A DNA stretch of 64,000 nt from PALSA-1004 sp041483135 (GCA_041483135.1 JBGPFE010000019.1:1-64000), one strand, 5' to 3'. Shown: positions 1 to 9,610, counted from the first letter of the stretch. Numbers and translations are program-made. Notes: generated from the sequence alone by a model not told the origin.

Positions 1-187
1 ATCGGAATCAGACGATTTCTAACCCGCTGTCCCAATCTCTTCCGCAGGCGCGTTCTCCCTCGTCCTACACGAGACACGCCTCTCTTCTCGCCCTCATCCA
101 GATCGGAATGCTCAGCCTAAACTAGAGCGGTACGTAACAGCCCTAGAAACCGAGCGGGTTCCGGACCGCTACTATGGATTCACCTCT

Positions 188-400
188 GTGTCGGACAACA
201 TGTTCGAGGCGCTTCAGAGGGCCGCTACTCTAGCGGTGCTCGTCCGTGAGTTCGGTCCGAAGATTGCCGAGGTCGCCAATCTCGTGGGCAAGCAGGAGAT
301 GCACCGAGATTTGCAGATCTTGCTGCGTTTCTTCGAACACGAACGGTCCCTTTTTGATGACGGTATTAGGGCGGTACAGAAGTTGGCCGCCGATCTCTGA
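188..400 (+). CDS. Hypothetical protein, start uncertain
   Basis: I do not recognise this product. From a GTG start it is 70 residues, mostly amphipathic helix with no membrane segment or known motif. The same frame stays open upstream to a TAA at 20-22, and residues just before the GTG (reading RYYGFTSVSDNMF across it) look protein-like, so the true protein may be longer, start at a non-ATG codon, or be a fragment whose 5' part lies in another frame. It is followed 29 nt later by another small gene in the same direction. Base composition here appears less GC-rich than in the alaS region, which would suit acquired DNA. Confidence 0.45.
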   Translation: MSDNMFEALQRAATLAVLVREFGPKIAEVANLVGKQEMHRDLQILLRFFEHERSLFDDGIRAVQKLAADL

Positions 401-429
401 TCTGAGATTTTGCAAGAGCGAACACGGCT

Positions 430-744
430 ATGGGCGCAATGGAATATGTGTCTGGGACTGCTGCGACCCTTCTCGTTCTCGTCATGGTCATTGCCATACA
501 TGGCGTTGGCCGCGGACTTTTGGTCTTGATTGCGCTACCCGTTTTAACCGTTGGCGGCATGTTCCTTTCGTTATGGCTTATCGGGAAGACTGGGATCCTA
601 AAGGGTCACCCGGGGTGGCATTGGTTTGCGTCTGGGGTAGCCTTATTGGTATTTTTCGAATTTCTAAACCACATAGAAGGTCGCCTACGGAAGTCGGGCT
701 TCTTTGAGAAACTTCGCTCGTGGTTTGCCAACCGCTCTCATTGA
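430..744 (+). CDS. Small hypothetical membrane protein
   Basis: This 104-residue protein is unrecognised. It has three likely membrane segments at about residues 9-25, 27-52 and 64-80, followed by a basic, aromatic-rich cytoplasmic tail (RLRKSGFFEKLRSWF). The stop codon lies only 7 nt before an attC-like sequence, which is the usual layout of a gene inside an integron cassette, and the preceding small gene points the same way. Function unknown; an inner-membrane location is inferred from hydrophobicity only. Confidence 0.55.
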   Translation: MGAMEYVSGTAATLLVLVMVIAIHGVGRGLLVLIALPVLTVGGMFLSLWLIGKTGILKGHPGWHWFASGVALLVFFEFLNHIEGRLRKSGFFEKLRSWFANRSH

Positions 745-751
745 CGCCGGC

Positions 752-821
752 GTCTAACCTGGCGCCGCACGCGGACGCCGGCGATCGCACCGCGCAACGC
801 CGGTTACTTCCACGTTAAGGC
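752..821 (+). other. Degenerate attC-like integron recombination site
   Basis: The 70-bp stretch opens with GTCTAAC, a perfect match to the R'' core RYYYAAC, and closes with GTTAAGGC, one inserted A away from the R' core GTTRRRY. Between them CCGGCG (778-783) can pair with CGCCGG (798-803), and the inner boxes GCGGAC and CGGTTAC resemble L'' and L' of environmental attC sites. It sits immediately after the stop codon of the upstream gene, as attC sites do. No integrase gene is visible in the window, so this could be the last site of an array or a decayed relic. Confidence 0.45.
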
Positions 822-1021
822 AGTCTCAAGACTTCCGACCAGTGCCCGGATTTGCCCGGCACGGGGAGCCAACCATAACTCGAACTTGCGCGGTTACGTT
901 CCTGAACAAGCAGTGAGTGAATGACCGCAATTGGCCATTTCCAGCCATTCAAAAAACGCTACGGACCTGGCTTGCCCGAATAGACTCGGTCAGATGAGGT
1001 CCGAACTATTACGGATGGATA

Positions 1022-3637
1022 TTACAGTCGCTGTTCGACCCAGTCTTTCACGCTGGCGAGCGCCGCCGGAAGCTTCGCTGGATCATTACCCCCCGCCTGC
1101 GCCATGTCCGCGCGGCCACCGCCTTTGCCGCCGACCTGCTGCGCGACGAAATTGACGAGCTCACCGGCTTTGACCTTGGCGGTGAGATCGGAGCTCACGC
1201 CGGCGATCAGCGTCACCTTGCCGTTGTCAGTTGAAGCCAGCACCAGCACGCAAGACTTGAGCTTGTCTTTCAACTTGTCCATCGCTTCGCGCAACGCTTT
1301 CGCATCGGCGCCGTCTATCGTTGCCGCGAGCACTTTAGCGCCTTTGACATCGACCGCTTCAGTTGCGAGGTCATCGCCCTGAGAGCTGGCGAGCTTAGAT
1401 TTCAAACGCGCGAGTTCCTTCTCGAGGTTTTTCACATTGTCGACGATCTGGCCGATTTTCTGCGTCACTTCCTGCGCCGGCGCCTTGAGCGCCGCCGCCG
1501 CCTGCTGCAGATTGGCTTCCTGCTGCTGCACCCACGCGAGCGCTCCGTCGGCGGTCACCGCCTCGATGCGCCGCACGCCGGCCGCGATGCCGGTCTCCGA
1601 CACCACCTTGAAGAACCCGATGTCGCCGGTGCGCTTGACGTGCGTGCCGCCGCACAGCTCGGTCGAGAAATCGCCCATCCTGAGCACGCGCACCTCGTCG
1701 CCGTATTTTTCTCCGAACAGCGCCATCGCGCCCGACTTGATCGCCTCGTCGTATTTCATCACGCGCGCTTCGACGGGCACGTTGCGGCGGATTTCCTGAT
1801 TGACGAGCTTTTCGATCTCGCGGATCTGCTGCTCGGAGAGCGGCTCGTTGTGCGAGTAGTCGAAGCGCGTGCGGTCGGGATCGACCAGCGAGCCCTTCTG
1901 CTGCACGTGGGACCCTAGCACCTTGCGCAGCGCGGCGTGCATCAAATGCGTCGCCGAGTGGTTGTAGGCAGCGCGCGCGCGCGCCATGGTATCCACTTTC
2001 GCTTCGACCGCGTCGCCGACTGCGAGCCTGCCGGTATGCAGCACGCCGTGATGGCCGAATACTTCAGCCCGGATTTTCTGCGTGTCGCTGACATGGAACG
2101 TGCCGCGGCTCGCCACCAGCTGCCCGCGGTCGCCGACCTGGCCGCCGGACTCGGCGTAGAACGGCGTTTTATCGAGCACGATCACAGCGCTGTCGCCCGC
2201 CTCGATGGCGGGCACTGCCGTGCCTTCCTTGTAGAGCGCAACGATCCTGCCTTCGAGCGTCAGGGCGTCGTAACCGCGGAATTCGGTTTTCTGGCCGTTG
2301 TATTCGACCGCGCCCTGCACGCTGAATTTCGACGCGGCACGCGCCTTCGTGCGCTGTTCATCCATCGCCGCCTCGAATCCGGCGTAATCGACGCGCACGC
2401 CGCGCTCGCGCGCAATGTCGGCTGTGAGATCGACCGGGAAGCCGAAGGTGTCGTAGAGCTGGAACACGGTCTCGCCCTCGAGCATCTTGTCTTCGCGGGT
2501 GAGCGCGCCCTCCAGCACCTTCATGCCGTTCTCGAGTGTATCGGCGAAACGCTCCTCTTCCTGCTTCAGCACCTGCGCAACGCGTTCGCGTGCGCCCGTC
2601 AGCTCCGGATAAGCCTCGCCCATCGCCTTCGCCAGATCGGGAACGATCTTGTAAAAGAAAGGCCGCTTCTGCCCGAGCTTGTAGCCGTGGCGGATCGCGC
2701 GGCGGACAATCCGGCGCAGTACATAGCCGCGCCCTTCGTTGCCCGGGATCACGCCATCGACGATCAGGAACGCGCAGGCGCGGATGTGATCGGCAACCAC
2801 CTTGAGCGAATTGCTGGAGAGGTCCTTGCAATGCGTTTCGCGCGCCGCCGCCTTGATCAGGTCCTGGAACAGGTCGATTTCGTAGTTGGAGTGCACGCCC
2901 TGCAGCACCGCGGCGATGCGCTCGAGCCCCATGCCGGTGTCGACCGACGGCCTGGGCAGCGGATTGAGTCGGCCGGTCTCGTCGCGGTTGAACTGCATGA
3001 ACACCAGGTTCCAGATTTCGATGTAGCGGTCGCCGTCGGCTGCCGGCGTTCCGGGCGGGCCGCCCGCAACCCCGGGCCCGTGGTCGTAGAAGATCTCGCT
3101 GCACGGCCCGCACGGGCCGGTCTCGCCCATCTGCCAGAAATTGTCGCTCTGGTACTGCGGGCCGCCCGGCTTGTCGCCGATGCGAGCGACGCGGTTGCGC
3201 GGCACCCTGATCTCGTTGGCCCACACGTTGTACGCCTCGTCGTCGGTCTCGTAGACCGTGACCCACAGCTTGTCCTTCGGCAGCTTGTAGATGCCGGTCA
3301 GCAGCTCCCACGCGAAATGGATCGCATCGCGCTTGAAATAGTCGCCGAAGCTGAAATTGCCGAGCATTTCGAAGAACGTGTGATGGCGCGCGGTGTAGCC
3401 GACGTTCTCGAGGTCGTTATGCTTGCCGCCGGCCCGCACGCAGCGTTGCGCCGTGGTGGCGCGCACGTAATTGCGTTTGTCCTGGCCAAGAAAGACATCC
3501 TTGAACTGGACCATGCCGGAATTGGTGAACAAGAGCGTCGGATCGTTGCCGGGAACGAGCGGGCTCGAAGCCACGATGGTGTGGCCTTTGCTCTTGAAGT
3601 AATCGAGGAATTGCTGGCGAATCGCGGCGGATTTCAT
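1022..3637 (-). CDS. alaS: Alanine--tRNA ligase
   Basis: AlaRS charges tRNA-Ala in the cytoplasm and edits Ser/Gly-tRNA-Ala. At 871 residues it has the normal bacterial length. The class II catalytic core is N-terminal (NDPTLLFTNSGM, then ARHHTFFEMLGNFSFGDYF around residues 75-95). The editing domain carries the zinc-type motif HSATHLMHAAL near residue 560 and ELCGGTH near residue 660. The C-Ala domain ends with the glycine-rich GKGGGRADMAQAGG. The start ATG gives the standard MKSAAIRQQFLDYF opening. It stands alone, divergent from a TPR-methyltransferase gene. Identification is secure. Confidence 0.98.
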   Translation of the reverse strand: MKSAAIRQQFLDYFKSKGHTIVASSPLVPGNDPTLLFTNSGMVQFKDVFLGQDKRNYVRATTAQRCVRAGGKHNDLENVGYTARHHTFFEMLGNFSFGDYFKRDAIHFAWELLTGIYKLPKDKLWVTVYETDDEAYNVWANEIRVPRNRVARIGDKPGGPQYQSDNFWQMGETGPCGPCSEIFYDHGPGVAGGPPGTPAADGDRYIEIWNLVFMQFNRDETGRLNPLPRPSVDTGMGLERIAAVLQGVHSNYEIDLFQDLIKAAARETHCKDLSSNSLKVVADHIRACAFLIVDGVIPGNEGRGYVLRRIVRRAIRHGYKLGQKRPFFYKIVPDLAKAMGEAYPELTGARERVAQVLKQEEERFADTLENGMKVLEGALTREDKMLEGETVFQLYDTFGFPVDLTADIARERGVRVDYAGFEAAMDEQRTKARAASKFSVQGAVEYNGQKTEFRGYDALTLEGRIVALYKEGTAVPAIEAGDSAVIVLDKTPFYAESGGQVGDRGQLVASRGTFHVSDTQKIRAEVFGHHGVLHTGRLAVGDAVEAKVDTMARARAAYNHSATHLMHAALRKVLGSHVQQKGSLVDPDRTRFDYSHNEPLSEQQIREIEKLVNQEIRRNVPVEARVMKYDEAIKSGAMALFGEKYGDEVRVLRMGDFSTELCGGTHVKRTGDIGFFKVVSETGIAAGVRRIEAVTADGALAWVQQQEANLQQAAAALKAPAQEVTQKIGQIVDNVKNLEKELARLKSKLASSQGDDLATEAVDVKGAKVLAATIDGADAKALREAMDKLKDKLKSCVLVLASTDNGKVTLIAGVSSDLTAKVKAGELVNFVAQQVGGKGGGRADMAQAGGNDPAKLPAALASVKDWVEQRL

Positions 3638-3670
3638 GGTCGGCGGATCGATTTTCCGGACATCTCATGC

Positions 3671-3688
3671 AATCAATAGTCATTGATT
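3671..3688. promoter_or_regulatory. Perfect 7-4-7 inverted repeat upstream of alaS
   Basis: AATCAAT and ATTGATT flank AGTC, giving a perfect dyad 34 bp upstream of the alaS start and between divergent genes. The 4-nt spacing and 7-bp arms suit a dimeric repressor or activator. The arm order is the reverse of a canonical FNR box (TTGAT-N4-ATCAA), so no known regulator is assigned. Confidence 0.35.
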
Positions 3689-3770
3689 TTCGCCGGAATT
3701 GCCGCTTGATGCAACACGCGCCGCGCGTGTTATGCTGCGCCGTTCAAATCGGCCATCAATCATTTGCTCC

Positions 3771-4850
3771 ATGCTGCTCGATCTGCTGAAAAGAGCGCTG
3801 CCCAGGCGGTTCGTGCAGAACAGCGCAGCCGCAACTCGGGGCCCCGGTATTTCGCTCGCGACCGCCCTCGCTGCTTATGAGGTTGGCGATCTCGACGCCG
3901 CGGACCGCGCAGTCGGTTTGGTTCTGGCGACGGAGCCTGACAACGCGCGTGCGTTCCACGCGCGCGGGCTGATCGAGTACCGGCGCCGCAATTTCCCCGC
4001 TTCACTCGCGGCATTCCGCCGCGCAGTCGCGCTTGCACCCGGCAATGCCGACTACCACTACCACGTTGCAGCCTGCCGGGGCGCCCTCGGCGATACCGCG
4101 CAAGCGTGGCGGGATTGCGAGGCGGCACTCGCGCTGCGATTCGATCACCTGCCCACCCAGCATCTCATGGCGCAGATCGCGTTGCCCGGCCGCAATTACA
4201 TGGAGGTGCTCGCCGACATCCACCGCCACCTCAAGCCGCGCACCTACCTCGAGATCGGCGTTGCGAGCGGAAAAACCATCGCCCTGGCGGACCGGGCGAC
4301 CCTGGCGATCGGTGTCGATCCCGCACCCGAGATCGATCAACGCCTCGGCGCGAACGTCAGGATATTCACGCTGAAGAGCGACGATTTTTTCGCGCAGCAT
4401 GACGTACCGAAGGAGTTCGGCGGCGGGCCGGTCGATCTTGCGTTCATCGACGGCATGCATCACTTCGAGTTTGCACTGCGTGATTTCGTGGCGATCGAGC
4501 GCTGCTGCTCGCCGCAATCGACAGTGCTGGTTCACGACTGCTATCCGCTCGACCTGCGTACCGCCGCGCGGGAACGCACCACCCAATTCTGGAGCGGCGA
4601 TATCTGGCGGCTGGTGCTTGCGCTCAAGAAGTACCGGCGCGATCTCGCGATTCACACGATCGCCGCGCCCCCGACCGGCCTCGCCCTGATCCGCCGCCTC
4701 GATCCGGGTTCGCGCGTGCTGGCAGCACGGCTGGACGAAATAGCCGCCGAGTTCCTTGCGACCGATTATGGCGTGCTCGACGCCGACAAGGCCGGCACGC
4801 TGAACCTGTTCCCCAACGATTGGGAGCAGATCAAGGCGCTGCTCAATTAA
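3771..4850 (+). CDS. TPR-containing class I SAM-dependent methyltransferase
   Basis: The N-terminal part (about residues 25-130) is helical TPR-like sequence (DAADRAVGLVLATEPDNARAF, then RRNFPASLAAFRRAVALAPG). The C-terminal part has a Rossmann SAM-binding core with YLEIGVASGKT (motif I) and a DLAFIDGMHHFEFALRDF acidic loop. The substrate is unknown; related proteins modify sugars or small metabolites. I chose the ATG that gives MLLDLLKRALPRRF, although an in-frame ATG lies 72 nt upstream. The 3' end overlaps the convergent lipoprotein gene by 8 nt. Confidence 0.75.
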   Translation: MLLDLLKRALPRRFVQNSAAATRGPGISLATALAAYEVGDLDAADRAVGLVLATEPDNARAFHARGLIEYRRRNFPASLAAFRRAVALAPGNADYHYHVAACRGALGDTAQAWRDCEAALALRFDHLPTQHLMAQIALPGRNYMEVLADIHRHLKPRTYLEIGVASGKTIALADRATLAIGVDPAPEIDQRLGANVRIFTLKSDDFFAQHDVPKEFGGGPVDLAFIDGMHHFEFALRDFVAIERCCSPQSTVLVHDCYPLDLRTAARERTTQFWSGDIWRLVLALKKYRRDLAIHTIAAPPTGLALIRRLDPGSRVLAARLDEIAAEFLATDYGVLDADKAGTLNLFPNDWEQIKALLN

Positions 4851-5199
4851 GCCGTCTGGTTTCCCTGACGTGCAGGCCCAGCGCCTGCCCGCCGATGATG
4901 GCCGTGCTCGTCACCGTGCCCTTGAGCGTCACCTTGTCATTGATTGCCGGCAGATTGCCCTGCGTGGTCACGGAAATCTCGCCTGTGTCATCCTGCAACT
5001 CAAACTTTTTTAGTTCCACGATCGGCAGTCTGGTAATGTCCTTCACCTTGCCTTTGAGCTTGACCTCCTTGCCCTCGAAATTTGCCGGCGTGGCCACGAT
5101 GTCCCTGATCGGGGTATAGCCAAAAGGCAGATAATCGCAACCCGCGAGCATTATCGCCGCGGGTATCGCGACCGCTAAGAAGGCGTAGCGCTTAGTCAT
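4843..5199 (-). CDS. Putative OB-fold lipoprotein
   Basis: This is a 118-residue protein with a lipoprotein signal: MTKRYAFLAVAIPAAIMLAGC ends in the lipobox LAGC, so the mature protein should be lipid-anchored in the periplasm or outer membrane. The remainder (KEVKLKGKVKDITRLP, then LQDDTGEISVTTQG and KVTLKGTV) has the beta-strand pattern of an OB-fold, as in YdeI/NirD-like or tRNA-anticodon-like folds. Two adjacent ATG codons follow a GGGAGGAG ribosome site; I chose the second because of its spacing. The gene starts inside the last codons of recX, so the two are probably cotranscribed. Function unknown. Confidence 0.7.
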   Translation of the reverse strand: MTKRYAFLAVAIPAAIMLAGCDYLPFGYTPIRDIVATPANFEGKEVKLKGKVKDITRLPIVELKKFELQDDTGEISVTTQGNLPAINDKVTLKGTVTSTAIIGGQALGLHVRETRRLN

Positions 5200-5636
5200 C
5201 ATCTCCTCCCTGTTTGATAATCCGCAGTACCGTTTCCAGCGCAAAACCGCGGCCCTGCATGAACCTCACCTGCCGCGCACGTTCGGTCGAGTTGCGCGGC
5301 AGCGCGCCGAATTTTCTCAACCACACCGCGCGCGCCGCATCGAGTTCGCTGTCTTTCAACTGCAGCTCGGCGCCGGCGATCGCGGATTCCGAAACGCCTT
5401 TCTCGCGCAGCTCGTGCGCGATGCGCTGCGCGCCGAAGCGGCGGCGGCGTGACGCGAGCACCTGCTCGACGACGCGGCTCTCCGACAGCCAGCCGCGGCG
5501 CTCGAAATCATCGAGTAGCTGCGGAATCTCGTCCGGATTTTCGGTCAGCGGAGACAGCTTGCGCGCGAGTTCCTGCCGCGAGTATTCGCGACGCGCGAGC
5601 ATCGCGAGCGCCCGCGCGCGCAGGCTGCGCTCCGGT

Positions 5637-6674
<1,038 letters not shown>

Positions 6675-6820
6675 AAATACCCCCCGGATTATCTCACAGT
6701 CCTCTCACAGCAGGGATAACGCCGGGCGCGTGTCGCGGATGACGACTATGACTTTGGTAGTAGTGACTGTCGAAAGACTAGGACGAAGTCGGCGCTGAAC
6801 GCGGGCAACATAGTGAATGC

Positions 6821-6908
6821 GTGAAGGGTGAATGAGTGAACACCCCCACCCTGCCCCTCCCCCTTGACAAAGGGGGAAGGAACCCTTCACTCCTTCACTC
6901 CTTCACCC
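6821..6908. repeat. GTGAA/TTCAC arm element with GC stem, copy A1
   Basis: GTGAA words (GTGAAGG, GTGAATG, GTGAACA) are followed by a pyrimidine stretch, a CCCCCTT/AAAGGGGG stem, and then TTCACTCC words. The final words lie inside pncC and encode its last residues (GEGVKE) and its stop. Sister copies lie near 21.4, 28.8 and 55.7 kb. Confidence 0.8.
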
Positions 6909-7390
6909 AGCAGTTTGAGCACGCCGGTGAGCGCGCGTTCGACCGCTTGCCTGCGCACCGCCTCGCGGTCACCCGCAAAATGCAGTGTCTCGGCAACCGG
7001 CTCGCCGTTCTTGAGCGCCCACGCGAGACACACCGTGCCGACCGGCTTCTCGGGCGTGCCGCCCGCCGGGCCGGCGATGCCGCTCACCGCGACCGCGACC
7101 TGGGCGTGACTCGCGGCAAGCGCGCCAGCCGCCATTTCCTTCACCGTATGCTCCGAGACTGCGCCGTGCTGTTCCAGCGTTCCCTCTTTGACGCCGAGCA
7201 TTTCGCGCTTGGAAATGTAGGTATAAGTGATGAAACCGCGTTCGTACCAGTCGGAACTTCCCGGCACCATGGTCACCGCCTCGCCGACCCAGCCGCCGGT
7301 GCACGATTCGGCGGTGACCAGCATCAGCGCGCGCGCTTTGAGCGCCGCGCCGACTTCCTCCGCGAGTTGGTATAAACGTTTATCGGTCAC
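6887..7390 (-). CDS. pncC: Nicotinamide-nucleotide amidase (CinA C-terminal type)
   Basis: PncC deamidates NMN to nicotinate mononucleotide in pyridine-nucleotide salvage. The 167-residue protein is the stand-alone CinA-C domain: LVTAESCTGGWVGEAVTMVPGSS holds the conserved serine region, and AVAVSGIAGPAGGTPEKPVGTV the glycine-rich core. It is downstream of pgpA and upstream of recA, in the same direction. Its C-terminal tail GEGVKE and stop codon are encoded by the 3' arm of a dispersed repeat, so the native C-terminus may have been replaced. Confidence 0.92.
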   Translation of the reverse strand: MTDKRLYQLAEEVGAALKARALMLVTAESCTGGWVGEAVTMVPGSSDWYERGFITYTYISKREMLGVKEGTLEQHGAVSEHTVKEMAAGALAASHAQVAVAVSGIAGPAGGTPEKPVGTVCLAWALKNGEPVAETLHFAGDREAVRRQAVERALTGVLKLLGEGVKE

Positions 7391-7393
7391 GAT

Positions 7394-7903
7394 TCACCCC
7401 GGAAACAGTAGCCTGGCAATCGCCAGCACTAGCAGCGTGTAGCACGCCGCCAGCAAATCGTCGAACATCACGCCAAAGCCGCTTTTCAATTTACGGTCGA
7501 AATAACGGATCGGCGGCGGTTTGAGGATATCAAACATACGGAACAGCAGGAACGCGATTCCCTGCCACAGGTAGCCGGCCGGTCCGATGAAAACCAGTAC
7601 CAGCATGAACGCGACGATCTCGTCCCATACGATGGCGCCGTGGTCGGCAACACCGAGCGCGCTCCCGGTGCGCCCGCATGCCCATATACCGAGTGCAAAA
7701 CCGAGCGCGGTCAGCGCGAGCAGTATCCAGTCCGTGGACATCGGCGCCAGCGCCCAATAAATCGGGAAGGCAAGCAGCGTGCCGGCCGTACCGGGCGCGC
7801 CCCGCACCAGCCCCGCGCCGGCGCCGAGCGCGATCACGTGCGCCGGATCGCGCAGCATGAAACGCGCCGTCGGGCGGACCTCCGTATCAGCCGAAATGGT
7901 CAT
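7394..7903 (-). CDS. pgpA: Phosphatidylglycerophosphatase A
   Basis: PgpA removes phosphate from phosphatidylglycerophosphate at the inner membrane, forming phosphatidylglycerol. The motifs ALGAGAGLVRGAPGTAGTLLAFP and GVADHGAIVWDEIVAFMLV are diagnostic, and several hydrophobic segments follow. The start is uncertain: the ATG used here lies inside the end of thiL with GGAGG only 2 nt upstream, and a GTG 18 nt earlier is an alternative. The overlap with thiL implies one transcript, a common betaproteobacterial arrangement. Confidence 0.93.
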   Translation of the reverse strand: MTISADTEVRPTARFMLRDPAHVIALGAGAGLVRGAPGTAGTLLAFPIYWALAPMSTDWILLALTALGFALGIWACGRTGSALGVADHGAIVWDEIVAFMLVLVFIGPAGYLWQGIAFLLFRMFDILKPPPIRYFDRKLKSGFGVMFDDLLAACYTLLVLAIARLLFPG

Positions 7904-8855
7904 AGCCTCCGCGCACGACACGCAGCGCCGTGCCGTCGGGCGCGCGCACGATCAGCCGCGGCGCAGCCCGTGCACGCGCCTGAATGCGGCCGATTAGCGT
8001 AATCGCAACGCCGACGCGCCTACCGATGCGCATGACCCGCTCGCGCGCCCGGCGCGGCGCGGTAAAGCACAGTTCGTAATCGTCGCCGCCCGCGAGCAGC
8101 GCGCCGCATGCGGCAACGCGATCGAGATATCGGCGCAGCACCTTCGATGCCGGCAGCGCAGCCAGCTCGATTTCCGCGGCAACGCCGGAGCGTTCGAGGA
8201 TGTGGCCGAGATCGGCGAGCAGGCCGTCCGAAATGTCAATTGCACCGCGGGCAACGCCGCGCAACGCGAGCCCCAGCGCGATGCGCGGTTGCGGCTGATG
8301 CAGTCGTGCGGCGCAGCGCCTGAGCTCCGCCGGCTCGAGGCGGATGCGCCGCTTGAGCGCCGCCAGCGCGAGCGCCGCGTCGCCGAGCGTGCCCGACACC
8401 CAGATGTCGTCGCCAGGGCGGGCGCCGTCGCGCCGCAACGCTTTGCCGCGCGGCACTTCACCCATGATCTGCACGCAGATGTTGAGCGGCCCGCGCGTGG
8501 TATCGCCGCCTACCAGATCAACGTCGAACCGGCGCGCGAGCGCCATGAAGCCGCGCGAAAATTCGCCGAGCCAGCGCGCGTCGGCGCGCGGCAAGGCGAG
8601 CGCGAGCATCGCCCAGCGCGGCGTCGCGCCCATCGCCGCCATGTCGGAGAGATTGACGGCGAGCGCCTTGTGGCCCAACCGGTAAGGATCGGCAGCGCGG
8701 AAAAAATGGCGGCCTGCCACCAGCATGTCGGCCGAGACCACGAGTTCGCAGCCGCGGCGCACGTTGACGAGCGCCGCGTCGTCGCCGACGCCGAGCACGG
8801 TATGCCGTGCGCGGTGAGTGAAGTAGCGCCGGATCAGCTCAAACTCTGAAATCAC
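7887..8855 (-). CDS. thiL: Thiamine-monophosphate kinase
   Basis: ThiL phosphorylates thiamine monophosphate to thiamine diphosphate. The 322-residue protein opens with the typical SEFELIRRYF, then VLGVGDDAALV with ATP/Mg-binding aspartates, LSDMAAMGATPRW, DLVGGDTTRGP, and DISDGLLADLGHI in the AIR-synthase-like fold, and ends with the usual GGYDHFG. It sits between nusB with a small membrane gene on one side and pgpA on the other. Confidence 0.96.
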   Translation of the reverse strand: MISEFELIRRYFTHRARHTVLGVGDDAALVNVRRGCELVVSADMLVAGRHFFRAADPYRLGHKALAVNLSDMAAMGATPRWAMLALALPRADARWLGEFSRGFMALARRFDVDLVGGDTTRGPLNICVQIMGEVPRGKALRRDGARPGDDIWVSGTLGDAALALAALKRRIRLEPAELRRCAARLHQPQPRIALGLALRGVARGAIDISDGLLADLGHILERSGVAAEIELAALPASKVLRRYLDRVAACGALLAGGDDYELCFTAPRRARERVMRIGRRVGVAITLIGRIQARARAAPRLIVRAPDGTALRVVRGGYDHFG

Positions 8856-8861
8856 TGCCGG

Positions 8862-9110
8862 TCACGGCCGCTGGATAGGACCGGTGCCCTGCCCCTGCTT
8901 CCCGGCGTTGTCGGAGAGCCATTTCTGCTTCATCGAGTACGGAAAATAAAAATCGACCGCCGCGAACGCCAGGAAGACGATCGCGAGCGTGCGCGCGGTA
9001 TCGGCCGGCAGGAACGACAGCCCTTCGATCAGCACATACAGCCCGAGCAGCGCGTTGATAATGCCGCCGATGTAAAACGCGACTATGCGTTTCTTCAGCC
9101 TGTCATCCAT
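8862..9110 (-). CDS. Small membrane protein between nusB and thiL
   Basis: This 82-residue protein (from MDDRLKKR) has two clear membrane helices (IVAFYIGGIINALLGLYVLI and TLAIVFLAFAAVDFYFPYSM) joined by a short loop, and a charged C-terminus. I do not recognise a family. It is packed 16 nt after nusB and 6 nt before thiL on the same strand, so it is very likely part of the operon. An ATG four codons upstream is an alternative start. Confidence 0.65.
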   Translation of the reverse strand: MDDRLKKRIVAFYIGGIINALLGLYVLIEGLSFLPADTARTLAIVFLAFAAVDFYFPYSMKQKWLSDNAGKQGQGTGPIQRP

Positions 9111-9126
9111 GGCCAACCCCATTCCG

Positions 9127-9579
9127 TCATTTTCTTGCTACCTCGTGCGGCCGCTTGTCCGCAGCGAGCTTGTCGAGCACGCCGTTCACGTACTTGAAAC
9201 CGTCGGTGCCGCCGTAACTCTTGGCCAGCTCGACCGCCTCGTTGATCACCACTTTATACGGCACCTCGGGCTGATTTTCCAGCTCGTATGCCGCAATCAG
9301 CAGGATCGCGCGCTCGACCGGACTCAATTGCGCGCACTTGCGGTCGAGATAAGGCTGCAGCGATTGCTCGAGCCGCTGCGCTTCGCGGATCGCGCCGGCG
9401 AGCAGCGCCGAAAAATAAGCGCGATCGGTCTTGTCGAAACCCCTGGCCGCGGACATCTGCTGCTCGATGGTCGCGGCGTCGGTGCCGGCGAGCTGCCATT
9501 GATAAAGGCCCTGCAGCGCGAATTCGCGCGAGCGGCGGCGGCTGCTTTTGCGCGCCGGTGATTCCTGCGGCCGGGTCAT
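9127..9579 (-). CDS. nusB: Transcription antitermination factor NusB
   Basis: NusB with NusE (S10) binds boxA RNA and supports antitermination of rRNA operons. The protein from MTRPQESPARKS is 150 residues, all-helical, with RRRSREFALQGLYQWQLAG, LSPVERAILLIAAYEL and VVINEAVELAKSYGGTDGFKYVNGVLDKL, which are family signatures. An upstream in-frame start would overlap ribH and add non-homologous residues, so I used the internal ATG, 31 nt after the ribH stop. Confidence 0.95.
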   Translation of the reverse strand: MTRPQESPARKSSRRRSREFALQGLYQWQLAGTDAATIEQQMSAARGFDKTDRAYFSALLAGAIREAQRLEQSLQPYLDRKCAQLSPVERAILLIAAYELENQPEVPYKVVINEAVELAKSYGGTDGFKYVNGVLDKLAADKRPHEVARK

Positions 9580-9610
9580 GCTGTGGCGCGCCGGCGGTTC
9601 TCTCGGCCGT

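Noticed and set aside
1937..3679. Long plus-strand open frame across alaS
   Set aside because: Antisense shadow of a GC-rich conserved gene; the translation is Arg/His/Val-rich without motifs.
6675..6800. LexA box upstream of recA
   Set aside because: CTGT occurs twice but no ACAG partner at the CTGT-N8-ACAG spacing was found.
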